DNA of 64,000 bases. Source: UBA7672 sp041398245. Lineage in GTDB: Bacteria > Pseudomonadota > Alphaproteobacteria > Caulobacterales > Hyphomonadaceae. The stretch is from NCBI GenBank assembly GCA_041398245.1, contig JAWKVC010000002.1:124001-188000 (forward strand), in the 5' to 3' direction. The notes beneath the pieces are model-generated. The model had not been told where the DNA came from. It made no database searches and worked only from the letters and a program-made list of their open reading frames with translations. Of the stretch, positions 1-8,415 are shown in pieces. Within the stretch, counting starts at the first letter, position 1, and each line of letters opens with the position of its first letter. A program made the translations under genes and the position numbers.

Positions 1-1083
1 GTGGGCGGGTTGGCCGACTGGTTCGCCGTCACCGCCATCTTCCGCCGGCCCTTCGGCCTGCCGATCCCGCACACGGCGGTGATCCCCAACAACCAGGACC
101 GTATCGCCGACGCCGTCGGCCGCTTCATCGCTGACAACTTCCTGAAGCCGAGCCTGGTCGCCGAGCGCGTCAAGGACAAGGACCTTTCCGAAGCGCTGGG
201 CAAGTGGCTGTCGGAACCGGCGCAGTCGACGGCGCTTGCCGGCGGGCTTGTCTCGGCCGTGCCCGCCCTGCTCGATGCGCTGGACGATGAGACTGTTGCG
301 GACTTCCTGCGCAAGCAGGCGGCGTCCGCCGTCGAGGGCGCAAGCGTCGCGCCGGCTTTTAGTTCCGTCCTTGAGGCGCTGGCCGAACAGGGCCGGCATC
401 AGGCCATTCTCGACGCCCTGCTGAAGCAGGGATACCGGCTGCTGGAAGAGAACCAGGAGTTGATCCGCGACCGCATCCGCGACCGTTCGGGCTGGCTGAT
501 GCGCTTCGTCAGCGCGGACCGCAAGGTAGCGGACTCGGTGATCAATGCGATGAGCGACCTGCTCTATGAAGTGGCGATCCATCGCAACCACCCGCTGCGC
601 GAGCGTCTGAACCAGATGGTCGCGGAGTTCGCGGACAAGCTGCGCCGCGATCCGGACCTGCAGGCGCGGGTCGGGTCATGGATCCAGGAAGCTGCGGCGC
701 ATCCGACCGTCACCAATGCGGTGGAGGCCGGCTGGGTCGAGTTCAAGGCGGCGCTGCGGCGCGACTGTCTCAGCCCCAATGGCCGGCTGCGCAACTGGAT
801 CCAGAACGCCCTGACCAATCTCGGCGAAGGTCTTGTGCGCGAGCCCAAGGTGCGCGCGGCGCTGAACTCACGCCTCAAGGGTCTGCTGGTCGAACTGGCG
901 GCGCGCCATGGCGAGGATGTCGCCAAGCTGGTCTCCGAAACCATCCGCAAATGGGACTCGCAGACCATTGTCGACAAGCTGGAGCTGAATGTCGGCCGCG
1001 ACCTTCAGTACATCCGCCTCAACGGCACGATCATCGGCGGCCTTGTCGGCCTGATCCTGCACATCGGCGCGGAAGTGCTCTAG
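1..1083 (+). CDS. DUF445 family protein (5' truncated by window edge)
   Basis: The open frame runs from base 1 to a TAG at 1081-1083 (360 residues visible). The first residues, GGLADWFAVTAIFRRPFGLP followed by IPHTAVIPNNQDRIAD, are the conserved core of DUF445 (YjiN-like) membrane-associated proteins. In full-length members this block follows an N-terminal membrane segment of roughly 50-60 residues, so the true start lies before the window and the GTG at base 1 is internal. The C-terminus ends in a short hydrophobic stretch (GTIIGGLVGLILHIG), which suggests a second membrane anchor. The biochemical role of the family is unknown. The stop overlaps the convergent next gene by a few bases. Confidence 0.85.
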   Translation: MGGLADWFAVTAIFRRPFGLPIPHTAVIPNNQDRIADAVGRFIADNFLKPSLVAERVKDKDLSEALGKWLSEPAQSTALAGGLVSAVPALLDALDDETVADFLRKQAASAVEGASVAPAFSSVLEALAEQGRHQAILDALLKQGYRLLEENQELIRDRIRDRSGWLMRFVSADRKVADSVINAMSDLLYEVAIHRNHPLRERLNQMVAEFADKLRRDPDLQARVGSWIQEAAAHPTVTNAVEAGWVEFKAALRRDCLSPNGRLRNWIQNALTNLGEGLVREPKVRAALNSRLKGLLVELAARHGEDVAKLVSETIRKWDSQTIVDKLELNVGRDLQYIRLNGTIIGGLVGLILHIGAEVL

Positions 1084-2084
1084 GGCTTCGCTCCGCGCTG
1101 CTGTTCCGCGCGCCGTGCGCCCATCAGGATGTTGGGCAGCGAGTGATTGCCCTCATGACAGGCATGCTCAAGCATGGGCTGGTCGGTGAGATAGAGCGAA
1201 TACTCGGCCTGCCACGGCGCTGTGTAGATCGCGGGATTCTCGACCGTGTACTGGTAGAGCAGCTCGTCCGCTGCGACGCGCGTGAAGCGCTCGATGATCT
1301 TGCTGTCGGATGGCACCACCAGATTGGCGAAGGCGCGGATGCGGTCGCCCTCGGGCGGATCGATGGTTTCGACAACCAGCGTGTCGCCGTCCCAACGCGC
1401 GATGGAATCGCCGAGCAGATTGCGGACGGGCTTGGGCTGGTGCGTGTCGGTGAAGGGAATGATCCGCGCTTCGCCGCCATACTCGGTGTAGATGACGACG
1501 TGATCGGCCGTCTGCAGGATCATGCGCGGGTTGGCGCTGGTGGTGCCGACGCCCGTGACGGGCGGCAAGCCAAGGCTGGTGACGCACCGCTCCCAGTTCG
1601 GGCGCTGTTCGGGATTGTCGTAGGGCGCGTTGCCATAGCGGCCCGCCTCGCGGCGCGCTTCGGGCGTGTAGTGCAACCTGCCATCGGCAGGCGCGATCAG
1701 CGCGCGCGAGCGGCGTTCGCCGCGCACAATGGGAAGGCCATCGGCGGCGCGCATCAGTTCGGGCACTTCGGGATCAAGCTGGCGATCGAAACCTTGGGCA
1801 ATGCCGTTCGCGACCTGCGCAGCCATCGCCTGCGCGGCTTGCTCTGGCAGCACGAGCGGGATCGGGTCCTTGCCGGTGGCCTCAAGCAGAATGACGAAAT
1901 TGTGGGTCCAGGTGCCTTCGAGGCTGGGGTGGCCGAAGGAGGTACGCGGCGCTGTGTAGGCCGCCTCGGTCGTGGCGGCGGGCGGCGCGCCCTGCGCGGA
2001 AGCCGGCACGGTGATGGCGCCCCAGGCGACGACCAGAAGCGATACCGCCAGCCACGCGGCGGCCGACTGTTTCGATGCGTCCAT
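1080..2084 (-). CDS. Exported protein of unknown function
   Basis: 334 residues from ATG 2084, chosen because a GGAG ribosome-binding site sits just upstream and a signal peptide (hydrophobic AWLAVSLLVVAWGAI, then AXA-like ASAQG) follows. The body has motifs SLEGTWTH, DNPEQRPNWERC, a glycine/tyrosine-rich VVIYTEYGGEARIIP and LGDSIARWDGDTLVVET. I recognise this pattern from a widespread family of uncharacterised secreted proteins in Acidobacteria, sphingomonads and Hyphomonadaceae. No catalytic motif is evident. It is convergent with the DUF445 gene (stops overlap) and lies downstream of ruvA on the same strand after a 216-bp gap. Confidence 0.75.
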   Translation of the reverse strand: MDASKQSAAAWLAVSLLVVAWGAITVPASAQGAPPAATTEAAYTAPRTSFGHPSLEGTWTHNFVILLEATGKDPIPLVLPEQAAQAMAAQVANGIAQGFDRQLDPEVPELMRAADGLPIVRGERRSRALIAPADGRLHYTPEARREAGRYGNAPYDNPEQRPNWERCVTSLGLPPVTGVGTTSANPRMILQTADHVVIYTEYGGEARIIPFTDTHQPKPVRNLLGDSIARWDGDTLVVETIDPPEGDRIRAFANLVVPSDSKIIERFTRVAADELLYQYTVENPAIYTAPWQAEYSLYLTDQPMLEHACHEGNHSLPNILMGARRAEQQRGAKP

Positions 2085-2300
2085 GGCGCTCTCCGTCTTC
2101 CTGTGTCTTGCGGGTCGCGTCTGCGGCGGACCTCGGTGTTGCAGAGGAATCTGCAACCCACATGCCAGTGGGCGTTCATCATCGAGATCATTGATGACGC
2201 TGGATTTTATTCGTGAGCGGCAGCAGCGGCGCTAATCAAAGCGCGCGAGTTCGCCAGACCGGTGGCGATGCTCGCCACTGCGACGGTGAAATTCGCGCTG

Positions 2301-2918
2301 CTAGCTGGCCGGCGCGAGCGCCTTGAGGGCGGCGCGGATCAGCACGGCTTCCGCAGCGTCTTCGCCGGCGTCGCGGGCGACCTGCGCCACGGCGCGGGAG
2401 GCGTCGGCCTGCGTATAGCCAAGGTTCACGAGGGCCGAGATTGCGGCGGCGCGAGCGCCGGTTGCGGCGACAGCCACGGGTGTTGCGACGGCCGCAAAGT
2501 TGGCTGCGAACAGGCCCATCGGCGGCGGCTTGCCCTTGAATTCGGTAACGATGCGCTCGGCCAGTTTCTTGCCAACGCCGTTGGCGCGGCTGATCGCGCC
2601 CGTGTCGTTGAGCGCGATGGCGTCCATCAGCTGAGCGGTCGACAGCGTATCGAGGATAGCGAGTGCGATCTTGGCGCCGACGCCGGGCGCATCCTGCAGC
2701 CGCGCGAACCAGGCGCGTTCCTCGCCCGTTGCGAAGGCGAAGAGGCGGATGGCGCTTTCCGACATCTGCGTTTCAACGAACAGCTCGGCGGCTTCGCCAA
2801 CCGACAGCTTCGCGAGCGTACGCGAGCCTGCATGGACGAGGTAGCCGACGCCCTGAACGTCGATCAGCGCCTGCCCTTCCCCAATTGCGGCGATTGTTCC
2901 GCGAAGCCTGCCGATCAT
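2301..2918 (-). CDS. ruvA: Holliday junction branch migration protein RuvA
   Basis: 205 residues beginning MIGRLRGTIAAIGEG, the standard RuvA N-terminus (OB-fold, domain I). Two helix-hairpin-helix motifs follow (around APGVGAKIALAIL and ANGVGKKLAERIV), and the C-terminal domain III (ALVNLGYTQADASRAV) contacts RuvB. RuvA binds four-way DNA junctions and loads the RuvB motor during recombination repair. It follows ruvC by 13 bp on the same strand. The usual third partner, ruvB, is not the next gene in this window. Confidence 0.96.
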   Translation of the reverse strand: MIGRLRGTIAAIGEGQALIDVQGVGYLVHAGSRTLAKLSVGEAAELFVETQMSESAIRLFAFATGEERAWFARLQDAPGVGAKIALAILDTLSTAQLMDAIALNDTGAISRANGVGKKLAERIVTEFKGKPPPMGLFAANFAAVATPVAVAATGARAAAISALVNLGYTQADASRAVAQVARDAGEDAAEAVLIRAALKALAPAS

Positions 2919-2931
2919 CGTGTCTGGCCGA

Positions 2932-3426
2932 TCATGCCGGGCGCCGCAGCGCAGGCGAGACGCGATGGTGCGCGCCGCAGATCGCGACCGCAAGCGCATC
3001 GGCCGCGTCCGCCGACACCTCGCCGGCCTTGGGCAGGAGACGGCGGACCATGAAGGCGACCTGCGTCTTGTCGGCGCCGCCCGTGCCAACCACAGACTGC
3101 TTCACGCGGCGCGTTGCGAATTCCTGCACCTTGAGGCGGGCGGCCGCCAGCGTAGCGAGCGCAGCGCCGCGGGCCTGGCCCAGCAGCAGCGTGGATTTCG
3201 GGTTGATGTTGACGAAGGTTTCCTCGACCGCGGCCTCGTGTGGATCATGCTCGTGGATCACGGCCCGGAGCCCTTCGCACAGCATTCCAAGACGTTCGGC
3301 GAGGTCAGCGTTGGGGTCCGGATTGATGACGCCATGCGCCACCCAGGACAGGCGCGGGCCATCGACATCGATGATGCCCCAGCCGGTGTGGCGCAGGCCC
3401 GGATCGACACCCAGAATCCGAATCAT
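2932..3426 (-). CDS. ruvC: Crossover junction endodeoxyribonuclease RuvC
   Basis: 164 residues from ATG 3426 (MIRILGVDPGL). An in-frame ATG at 3435 is possible, but GGCGGA lies 9 bases before 3426 and directly abuts 3435, so I prefer 3426. Acidic catalytic residues are visible: Asp in GVDPGLRHTGWG, Glu in AAVEETF, and the C-terminal pair in SADAADALAVAICGAHH. RuvC resolves Holliday junctions as a dimer. Slightly shorter than the usual ~173 residues but complete. Forms a two-gene unit with ruvA. Confidence 0.95.
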   Translation of the reverse strand: MIRILGVDPGLRHTGWGIIDVDGPRLSWVAHGVINPDPNADLAERLGMLCEGLRAVIHEHDPHEAAVEETFVNINPKSTLLLGQARGAALATLAAARLKVQEFATRRVKQSVVGTGGADKTQVAFMVRRLLPKAGEVSADAADALAVAICGAHHRVSPALRRPA

Positions 3427-3520
3427 GTGACTCATTCCGCCAGAATCGCAGAGATCGAACGGATTGAGAACACGGCGGAAGTTAATGGGCCGGAAACCAA
3501 CGCCGCCCAGCCTGCCCGTC

Positions 3521-4168
3521 ATGGCGAATTTCATGGATCTGACACGCAGGAGCGCGCTGCTGTCGCTGGCCAGCGCCGCGATGGCGCCTTCCGCGCTGGC
3601 CGCGCCGGGCCCGCGGTTTCCGCTGCGCATCGCCTACATGCGGGTGGGACCGTCGAGCTTCCTGCCGATCCGGCATGACGAACAAGCCTACTGGTCGACC
3701 ATGCAGGTGCGGCTCGGCGCGCTGGCCGAGCGCGTCACGCCGATCCAGCCGACCGACATGCTGGGAACCAATCTCGCGGCGATCGAAGGCGGGCCCAGCT
3801 GCGCCATGGCGGCGCGGCAGGCGGCGGCGCGCTGGGGCTTCGGCCAGGTGATCCTCTATGCAACGCAGGATGGACAGCAACCGCGCCAATCCGACGGCGT
3901 GTGGTGGAATGATCTTTTCGCGGCGCTGGCGGGTCCGTTCGTGAAGGATGGCCGCGCCACCGGCGAGGCGCATCTGCTCGATGTCGATGGCGGACCGCCG
4001 CTGACGTCGGCTACGGCTGATGCTCCGCCGCGCGATCCGTTCAACCTGTTCGACGGCGGACGAAATCCCGAGCGCGAGACGCTCACCAAGCTGACCGAGG
4101 GTCTTGAGCGCGGCGTGCAGGACCTTGCGCGTGCGGCGTACGAAAACCAGCGCTCGATCGGGGACTAG
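3521..4168 (+). CDS. Exported protein of unknown function with Tat-like signal
   Basis: 215 residues from ATG 3521 (a second ATG at 3533 is equally possible; neither has a strong ribosome-binding site). The N-terminus (MDLTRRSALLSLASAAMAPSALA) has twin arginines before a hydrophobic stretch and an AXA cleavage site, suggesting Tat or Sec export. The mature part has no domain I recognise. It is predicted soluble, with motifs ARWGFGQVILYATQ and DPFNLFDGGRNPE. Divergent from ruvC with about 95 bp between starts. Confidence 0.7.
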   Translation: MANFMDLTRRSALLSLASAAMAPSALAAPGPRFPLRIAYMRVGPSSFLPIRHDEQAYWSTMQVRLGALAERVTPIQPTDMLGTNLAAIEGGPSCAMAARQAAARWGFGQVILYATQDGQQPRQSDGVWWNDLFAALAGPFVKDGRATGEAHLLDVDGGPPLTSATADAPPRDPFNLFDGGRNPERETLTKLTEGLERGVQDLARAAYENQRSIGD

Positions 4169-4269
4169 CGCAAAAGACGCACGGTCCTCCCCCAGAATTC
4201 GGGCAAAGCGGCCTAGCAACCATATCGTTTGTCGCTAAGGTCTGCCCTCCAGATTTCCGGAGGGTATCG

Positions 4270-6459
4270 ATGCGCCGTCTTCTTCTCGCCTCGCTGAGCG
4301 CCGTTGCGCTGCTGGCCGCCTGCGGGCCGGCCGAGGACCTGACCAGCGTTCCTGAAGCGGTCTATGACGAGACGACCACGGCGCAGCTGGCCTCCAATCC
4401 GCTGCTGGCGGAATGGACCGGCGAACACGGCGGCCAGCCAGCTTTCGACAAGATGGATCTCGAACAGCTGAAGCCCGCCGTCGAAGCCGGCATCGCGGCT
4501 CACCTCGCCGAGATCGACGCCATCGCAACCAATCCGGCAAAGGCCTCGTTCGCCAACACGATCGAGGCGATGGAACGCGCGGGCGAGCCGCTTGATCGCG
4601 CGATGACCTATTACGGCATCTGGGCGTCGAACATGTCCTCGCCGGACTTCCGCAAGCTGCAGGGCGAGATCTCGCCCATGCTGGCCGAGTATTCGACCAA
4701 GATCATCCAGAACGAGAAGCTGTTCGCGCGCATCAAGGCGCTGCACGACGATACGGGGCTCAACCTCACGCCGCACCAGGCGCGGCTTCTGAAGCTGATC
4801 TATGACCGCTTCCAGCTGCAGGGCGCGGAGCTGACGGGTGAGAAGCGCGAGCGCTATGCCGCGATCAACAAGGAGCTGGCCGAGCTTCACACCAAATTCT
4901 CGAACAACCTGCTGGCGGACGAGGAGGGCTGGGTCACCTATCTGACGCCGAAGCAGCTGGGCGGCCTGCCGGCGACCTATATCGCCGCCGCCAAGGTTGC
5001 GGCGGAGCAGCTCGGCAAGCCGGGCATGTATGCCGTGACAAACACGCGGTCGTCGATGGACCCGTTCCTCACCTACTCCACAGAGCGCAAACTGCGCGAG
5101 CAGGTGTGGCGGAACTACTATTCGCGCGGCGACAATGGCGATGAACACGACAACAACGCGGTGATCACGCAGATCCTGAACCTGCGGAACGAGCGCGTGC
5201 ACCTGCTTGGCTACAACACCTATGCCGACTGGCAGCTGCAGGACAACATGGCGCCGAACCCGGCGGCGGCGACGGAGCTGATGGAGGCGGTATGGAAGCC
5301 GGCGGTCGCCCGCGCGAAGGAAGAAGTCGCCGACATGCAGGCGCTGGCCAATTCCGAGAACGCCGGCATCACGATCGAGCCATGGGACTATCGCTTCTAC
5401 GCCGAGAAGGTGCGCAAGGCGAAATACGACCTCGATAGCGAGGAGGTGAAGCCCTACCTGCAGCTCGACAAGCTGCGCGAGGCGATGTTCTTCGTTGCGG
5501 GCGAACTGTTCGGCTTCAACTTCACGCCGGTTCCGGACGGACAGATCCCGGTCTTCCATCCCGACGTGCATGTCTGGGAAGTGACCGACAAGACGTCGGG
5601 CGACCATATCGGCTACTGGTATCTCGACCCCTATGCGCGGCAGGGCAAATGCTCGGGCGCCTGGGCGACGACCTACCGCTCGCATTCGACCTTCGACGGG
5701 CCGGTGACCGTGCTCGGCTCGAACAACTCCAACTTCGTGAAGCCCGCGCCGGGCGAGCCGCTGCTGATCTCGTTCGATGACGCCGAGACCTTCTTCCACG
5801 AGTTCGGCCACGCCCTGCACTACTTCTCGTCGACCGTGGAGTATCCGACGCTCAACGGCGGGATGCGGGACTATACCGAGTTCCACTCGCAGCTGCTGGA
5901 ACGCTGGCTGGTGACCGATCAGGTGGTCGACAAGTTCTTCCGCCACTACAAGACCGGCGAGCCGATGCCGAAGGAGCTGATCGCGAAGATCGAGAACGCC
6001 TCGACCTTCAACCAGGGTTTCCAGACCGTCGAGTTCCTCGGCTCGGCCATCATGGACATGCGTTATCACACGGTCGATCCGACGAACCTCGATCCGCGCA
6101 CGTTCGAGAAGGAAGAACTGGCCAAGCTGGGCATGCCGAAGGAAATCCCGATGCGGCACCGCTCCACGCAGTTCGGCCACATCTTCTCCAGCGAGGGCTA
6201 TGCGGCCGGCTATTACGGCTATCTGTGGGCGGATGTCCTGACCTCGGACGCGGCGGAGGCGTTCGCCGAAGCGCCGGGCGGCTTCTACGACAAGGCGCTG
6301 GCGCAGAAGATGGTCGCCAACCTGTTCGCCGTGCGCAATGCGGTTGATCCCAGCGAGGCCTATCGCGCCTTCCGCGGCCGCGACGCCACGAAGGACGCCC
6401 TGTTGCGCGACCGGGGCTTTGCGCCGCCGCTCACGTCTTCGGGGAGCGGCCAGCAGTAA
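4270..6459 (+). CDS. dcp: M3 family zinc metallopeptidase (peptidyl-dipeptidase Dcp-like), lipoprotein
   Basis: 729 residues with a lipoprotein signal (MRRLLLASLSAVALLAAC). The catalytic zinc motif HEFGHALHYFSS sits around residue 511, with the downstream glutamate region in YTEFHSQLLERW and the C-terminal YGYLWADVLTSDA block typical of M3A peptidases. Such enzymes remove dipeptides from peptide C-termini. The lipobox implies attachment to the envelope rather than the cytoplasm, as is common in Caulobacterales and Xanthomonadales homologues. Ribosome-binding site CGGAGGG precedes the start. A very long antisense frame across this gene is a codon-bias shadow. Confidence 0.93.
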   Translation: MRRLLLASLSAVALLAACGPAEDLTSVPEAVYDETTTAQLASNPLLAEWTGEHGGQPAFDKMDLEQLKPAVEAGIAAHLAEIDAIATNPAKASFANTIEAMERAGEPLDRAMTYYGIWASNMSSPDFRKLQGEISPMLAEYSTKIIQNEKLFARIKALHDDTGLNLTPHQARLLKLIYDRFQLQGAELTGEKRERYAAINKELAELHTKFSNNLLADEEGWVTYLTPKQLGGLPATYIAAAKVAAEQLGKPGMYAVTNTRSSMDPFLTYSTERKLREQVWRNYYSRGDNGDEHDNNAVITQILNLRNERVHLLGYNTYADWQLQDNMAPNPAAATELMEAVWKPAVARAKEEVADMQALANSENAGITIEPWDYRFYAEKVRKAKYDLDSEEVKPYLQLDKLREAMFFVAGELFGFNFTPVPDGQIPVFHPDVHVWEVTDKTSGDHIGYWYLDPYARQGKCSGAWATTYRSHSTFDGPVTVLGSNNSNFVKPAPGEPLLISFDDAETFFHEFGHALHYFSSTVEYPTLNGGMRDYTEFHSQLLERWLVTDQVVDKFFRHYKTGEPMPKELIAKIENASTFNQGFQTVEFLGSAIMDMRYHTVDPTNLDPRTFEKEELAKLGMPKEIPMRHRSTQFGHIFSSEGYAAGYYGYLWADVLTSDAAEAFAEAPGGFYDKALAQKMVANLFAVRNAVDPSEAYRAFRGRDATKDALLRDRGFAPPLTSSGSGQQ

Positions 6460-6512
6460 TCCGCTACGCCGCCCTTCCCGGCAGCCGCCGGGACGGGTGG
6501 CAGGCGCGCTGC

Positions 6513-6989
6513 CTACGTCCGCTTTACACGGCGGCGTTTTGCGGGGCCGTTGAACCAGTCGATCACGTAGTCGATGGCGTCCTCATCCTCGACGCCAACC
6601 TCGGTGCGCGTGCGGTTGCGGCAGGACCAGCCTTCGCGATGGATCGCCTCGCGATCACCACTGATCAGGTGGTGCCAGTCGTAGAGATCCTTGCCCTCGT
6701 GCACGAGCCGGTAGGCGCAGGTGGACGGCAGCCAGTCGACCGTCTCGACGACCTCGGGCGTAAGCTTCACGCAGATCGGCACGTACTGTTTGCGGTTGGG
6801 ATAGTCCTTGCACTGGCATGTCTTGGTGTCGAACAGCTTGCAGTGCAGCCGCGTGACGAAGAGTTCGTTCGTCTCCTCGTCCTCAAGTTTCACGAGACAG
6901 CATTTGCCGCAGCCGTCGCAGAGCGATTCCCACTCGGCGTCGCTCATCTCGCGCAGGGTCTTGGTTTTCCAGAAGGGCTGTTTGCTCAT
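6513..6989 (-). CDS. YcgN-like cysteine cluster protein (UPF0260)
   Basis: 158 residues. Conserved cysteine motif CDGCGKCCLVKLEDE near residues 25-40, then CKLFDTKTCQCKDY and a C-terminal PSTCAYR. The pattern matches the UPF0260/YcgN family, possible metal- or iron-sulphur-binding proteins of unknown role. Length is typical (~150). Stands alone; convergent with the M3 peptidase. Confidence 0.92.
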   Translation of the reverse strand: MSKQPFWKTKTLREMSDAEWESLCDGCGKCCLVKLEDEETNELFVTRLHCKLFDTKTCQCKDYPNRKQYVPICVKLTPEVVETVDWLPSTCAYRLVHEGKDLYDWHHLISGDREAIHREGWSCRNRTRTEVGVEDEDAIDYVIDWFNGPAKRRRVKRT

Positions 6990-7097
6990 CGGCGCCGCTT
7001 ATAGGCGGGATCGCGACGGAAGGCACGAGGGCTCTTTCGCACGGGGCCTTTGCCCTGCGGGATGCTGTGGTCTCCCTCCTGTCAGACATGGAGGGCC

Positions 7098-7170
7098 GGG
7101 GACGCGGGATGGCCCGCGCGAGGATGGGCCGTGCGGGAGATGGTGGGATGCGCTTGCATCCCGCGTCCCC
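7098..7170. repeat. 14-bp perfect inverted repeat with inner hairpin
   Basis: GGGGACGCGGGATG at 7098-7111 is exactly inverted at 7157-7170. Inside, 7145-7151 (GGGATGC) pairs with 7156-7162 (GCATCCC) around a GCTT loop, so two alternative foldbacks share one arm. Such nested foldbacks are typical of dispersed palindromic elements; no gene function is implied. Confidence 0.7.
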
Positions 7171-7483
7171 GTGATCGTTCTTCGCCAGCCTCGAACAGGA
7201 GATTTTTCACCTCCCTGACGTTGTAGCGCCGGCTGCGTGCGGGCTCTGGCTGTCCAGCCGACGTCCCGGGCTCACGCTCGACCACATCGCACCCGCGCCG
7301 CTGGACAGTGATCGGCTGCCCTCCATGCGGATGCGATGGGGGGATTATGCGCGCAGGTGATGGGGGTGGGGGCGATGCAGCGCCTGTCCTACAGGCGCAA
7401 CCGCGTAAGCGCTTGAGATCGTGCGCGAAGATTTTCTGCGCGAGCGCGCTGTTCGGCCGAATCCGGAACGCGGGGATAGAGGT

Positions 7484-7596
7484 CCCCACCTGTCCTCTCC
7501 GTAAACGGGGAGGGACCCGGAGGCATCACCGTCTTCCAAAGTCAGGTAAGTTCGCGAAGCAAGGTCCCTCCCCGTTTACGGGGAGGACAGGTGGGG
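7484..7596. repeat. 34-bp near-perfect inverted repeat flanking a 45-bp spacer
   Basis: Bases 7484-7517 and 7563-7596 are reverse complements with a single mismatch (33 of 34). Each arm contains a smaller palindrome centred on the CCGTAAACGG / CCGTTTACGG core. The 113-bp unit has the look of a REP/BIME-type or MITE-like dispersed element. It ends 22 bp before the stop of upp, so it lies just downstream of that gene and could act as a transcription barrier. Confidence 0.75.
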
Positions 7597-7618
7597 TCTG
7601 TTGGGCAGCGACCGGTTT

Positions 7619-8248
7619 TTACTTCGTGCCGAACATGCGGTCGCCGGCATCGCCGAGGCCGGGGACGATATATCCCTTGTCGTTGAGATGGCTGTCGACG
7701 GCGGCGGTGAAGACCGGCACGTCCGGATGGGCGGCGGTGAACTTGGCGATGCCTTCGGGCGCGGCCAGCAGGCAGAGATAGCGCAGATGCTTCGCGCCGC
7801 GGCGCTTCAGCCGGTCAAGCGCCGCGATGGCGGAGTTGCCGGTCGCCAGCATGGGATCGACCACGATCACAAGCCGGTTGGCCAGTTCACCCGGCGCCTT
7901 GAAATAGTACTCGACCGGTTCAAGCGTCTCGTGGTCGCGGTACATGCCGATATGTGCAACGCGCGCGGCCGGAACGAGATCAAGCATGCCATCGAGCAGG
8001 CCATTGCCGGCGCGCAGGATGGACGCGAAGACGAGCTTCTTGCCCTTGATGACCGGCGCATCCATCGGGCCGAGCGGCGTTTCGATGCCGACCGTTTCCA
8101 GTTCGAGATCGCGCGTCACCTCATAGCAGAGCAGCGTCGCGATCTCGCGCAGCAGCGTGCGGAAGCCCGCGGTGGAGGTCGTCTTGTCCCGCATCAGCGT
8201 CAGCTTGTGCTGGACCAGCGGATGATCGATGACTGTAACGCCCTGCAT
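7619..8248 (-). CDS. upp: Uracil phosphoribosyltransferase
   Basis: 209 residues from ATG 8248, preceded by GAAGAGGG. Converts uracil and PRPP to UMP in pyrimidine salvage. The PRPP-binding loop is VIVVDPMLATGNSA; the uracil-binding C-terminus is YIVPGLGDAGDRMFGT; the N-terminal VIDHPLVQHKLTLMRD is diagnostic. Length matches the family (208-210). An upstream GTG/ATG extension to 8278 exists but is not family-like. Confidence 0.97.
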   Translation of the reverse strand: MQGVTVIDHPLVQHKLTLMRDKTTSTAGFRTLLREIATLLCYEVTRDLELETVGIETPLGPMDAPVIKGKKLVFASILRAGNGLLDGMLDLVPAARVAHIGMYRDHETLEPVEYYFKAPGELANRLVIVVDPMLATGNSAIAALDRLKRRGAKHLRYLCLLAAPEGIAKFTAAHPDVPVFTAAVDSHLNDKGYIVPGLGDAGDRMFGTK

Positions 8249-8415
8249 GTCGCCCTCTTCCCGATGCGCGCCGCGCAATTTCAGCCTGTAACCTGACCGG
8301 TAACGAGGCTGTCACCGTAATTCCCTTTACCCGGGAAGTATGCACACTATCCCGTAGCGAAAAGAACGACAGGCCCGGCGCAAAAAGACCAGGGCCAACG
8401 CGAGGGAGGTTATCC

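Larger units (their letters stand above)
6990..7618. other. 629-bp gene-free gap rich in inverted repeats
   Basis: I find no convincing gene between the YcgN-like gene and upp. A 135-codon frame on the minus strand (7082-7489) has very unusual composition (many Pro, Arg, His, Ser) and no recognisable domain. Two separate inverted-repeat structures lie here (7098-7170 and 7484-7596), which points to repetitive non-coding or decayed mobile DNA rather than a protein gene. Confidence 0.6.

Noticed and set aside
678..2216. 512-codon plus-strand frame spanning the end of the DUF445 gene and the opposite strand of the next gene
   Set aside because: Overlaps two better supported genes and is Arg/Gly/Ala-rich with no domain.
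4213..6180. 655-codon open frame antisense to the M3 peptidase
   Set aside because: Arises from the GC-rich third-position bias of the real gene; Arg/Val/Leu-rich with no domain or signal.
7082..7489. 135-codon minus-strand protein gene
   Set aside because: Low-complexity Pro/Arg/His content inside a repeat-rich gap; no ribosome site or homology pattern that I can name.
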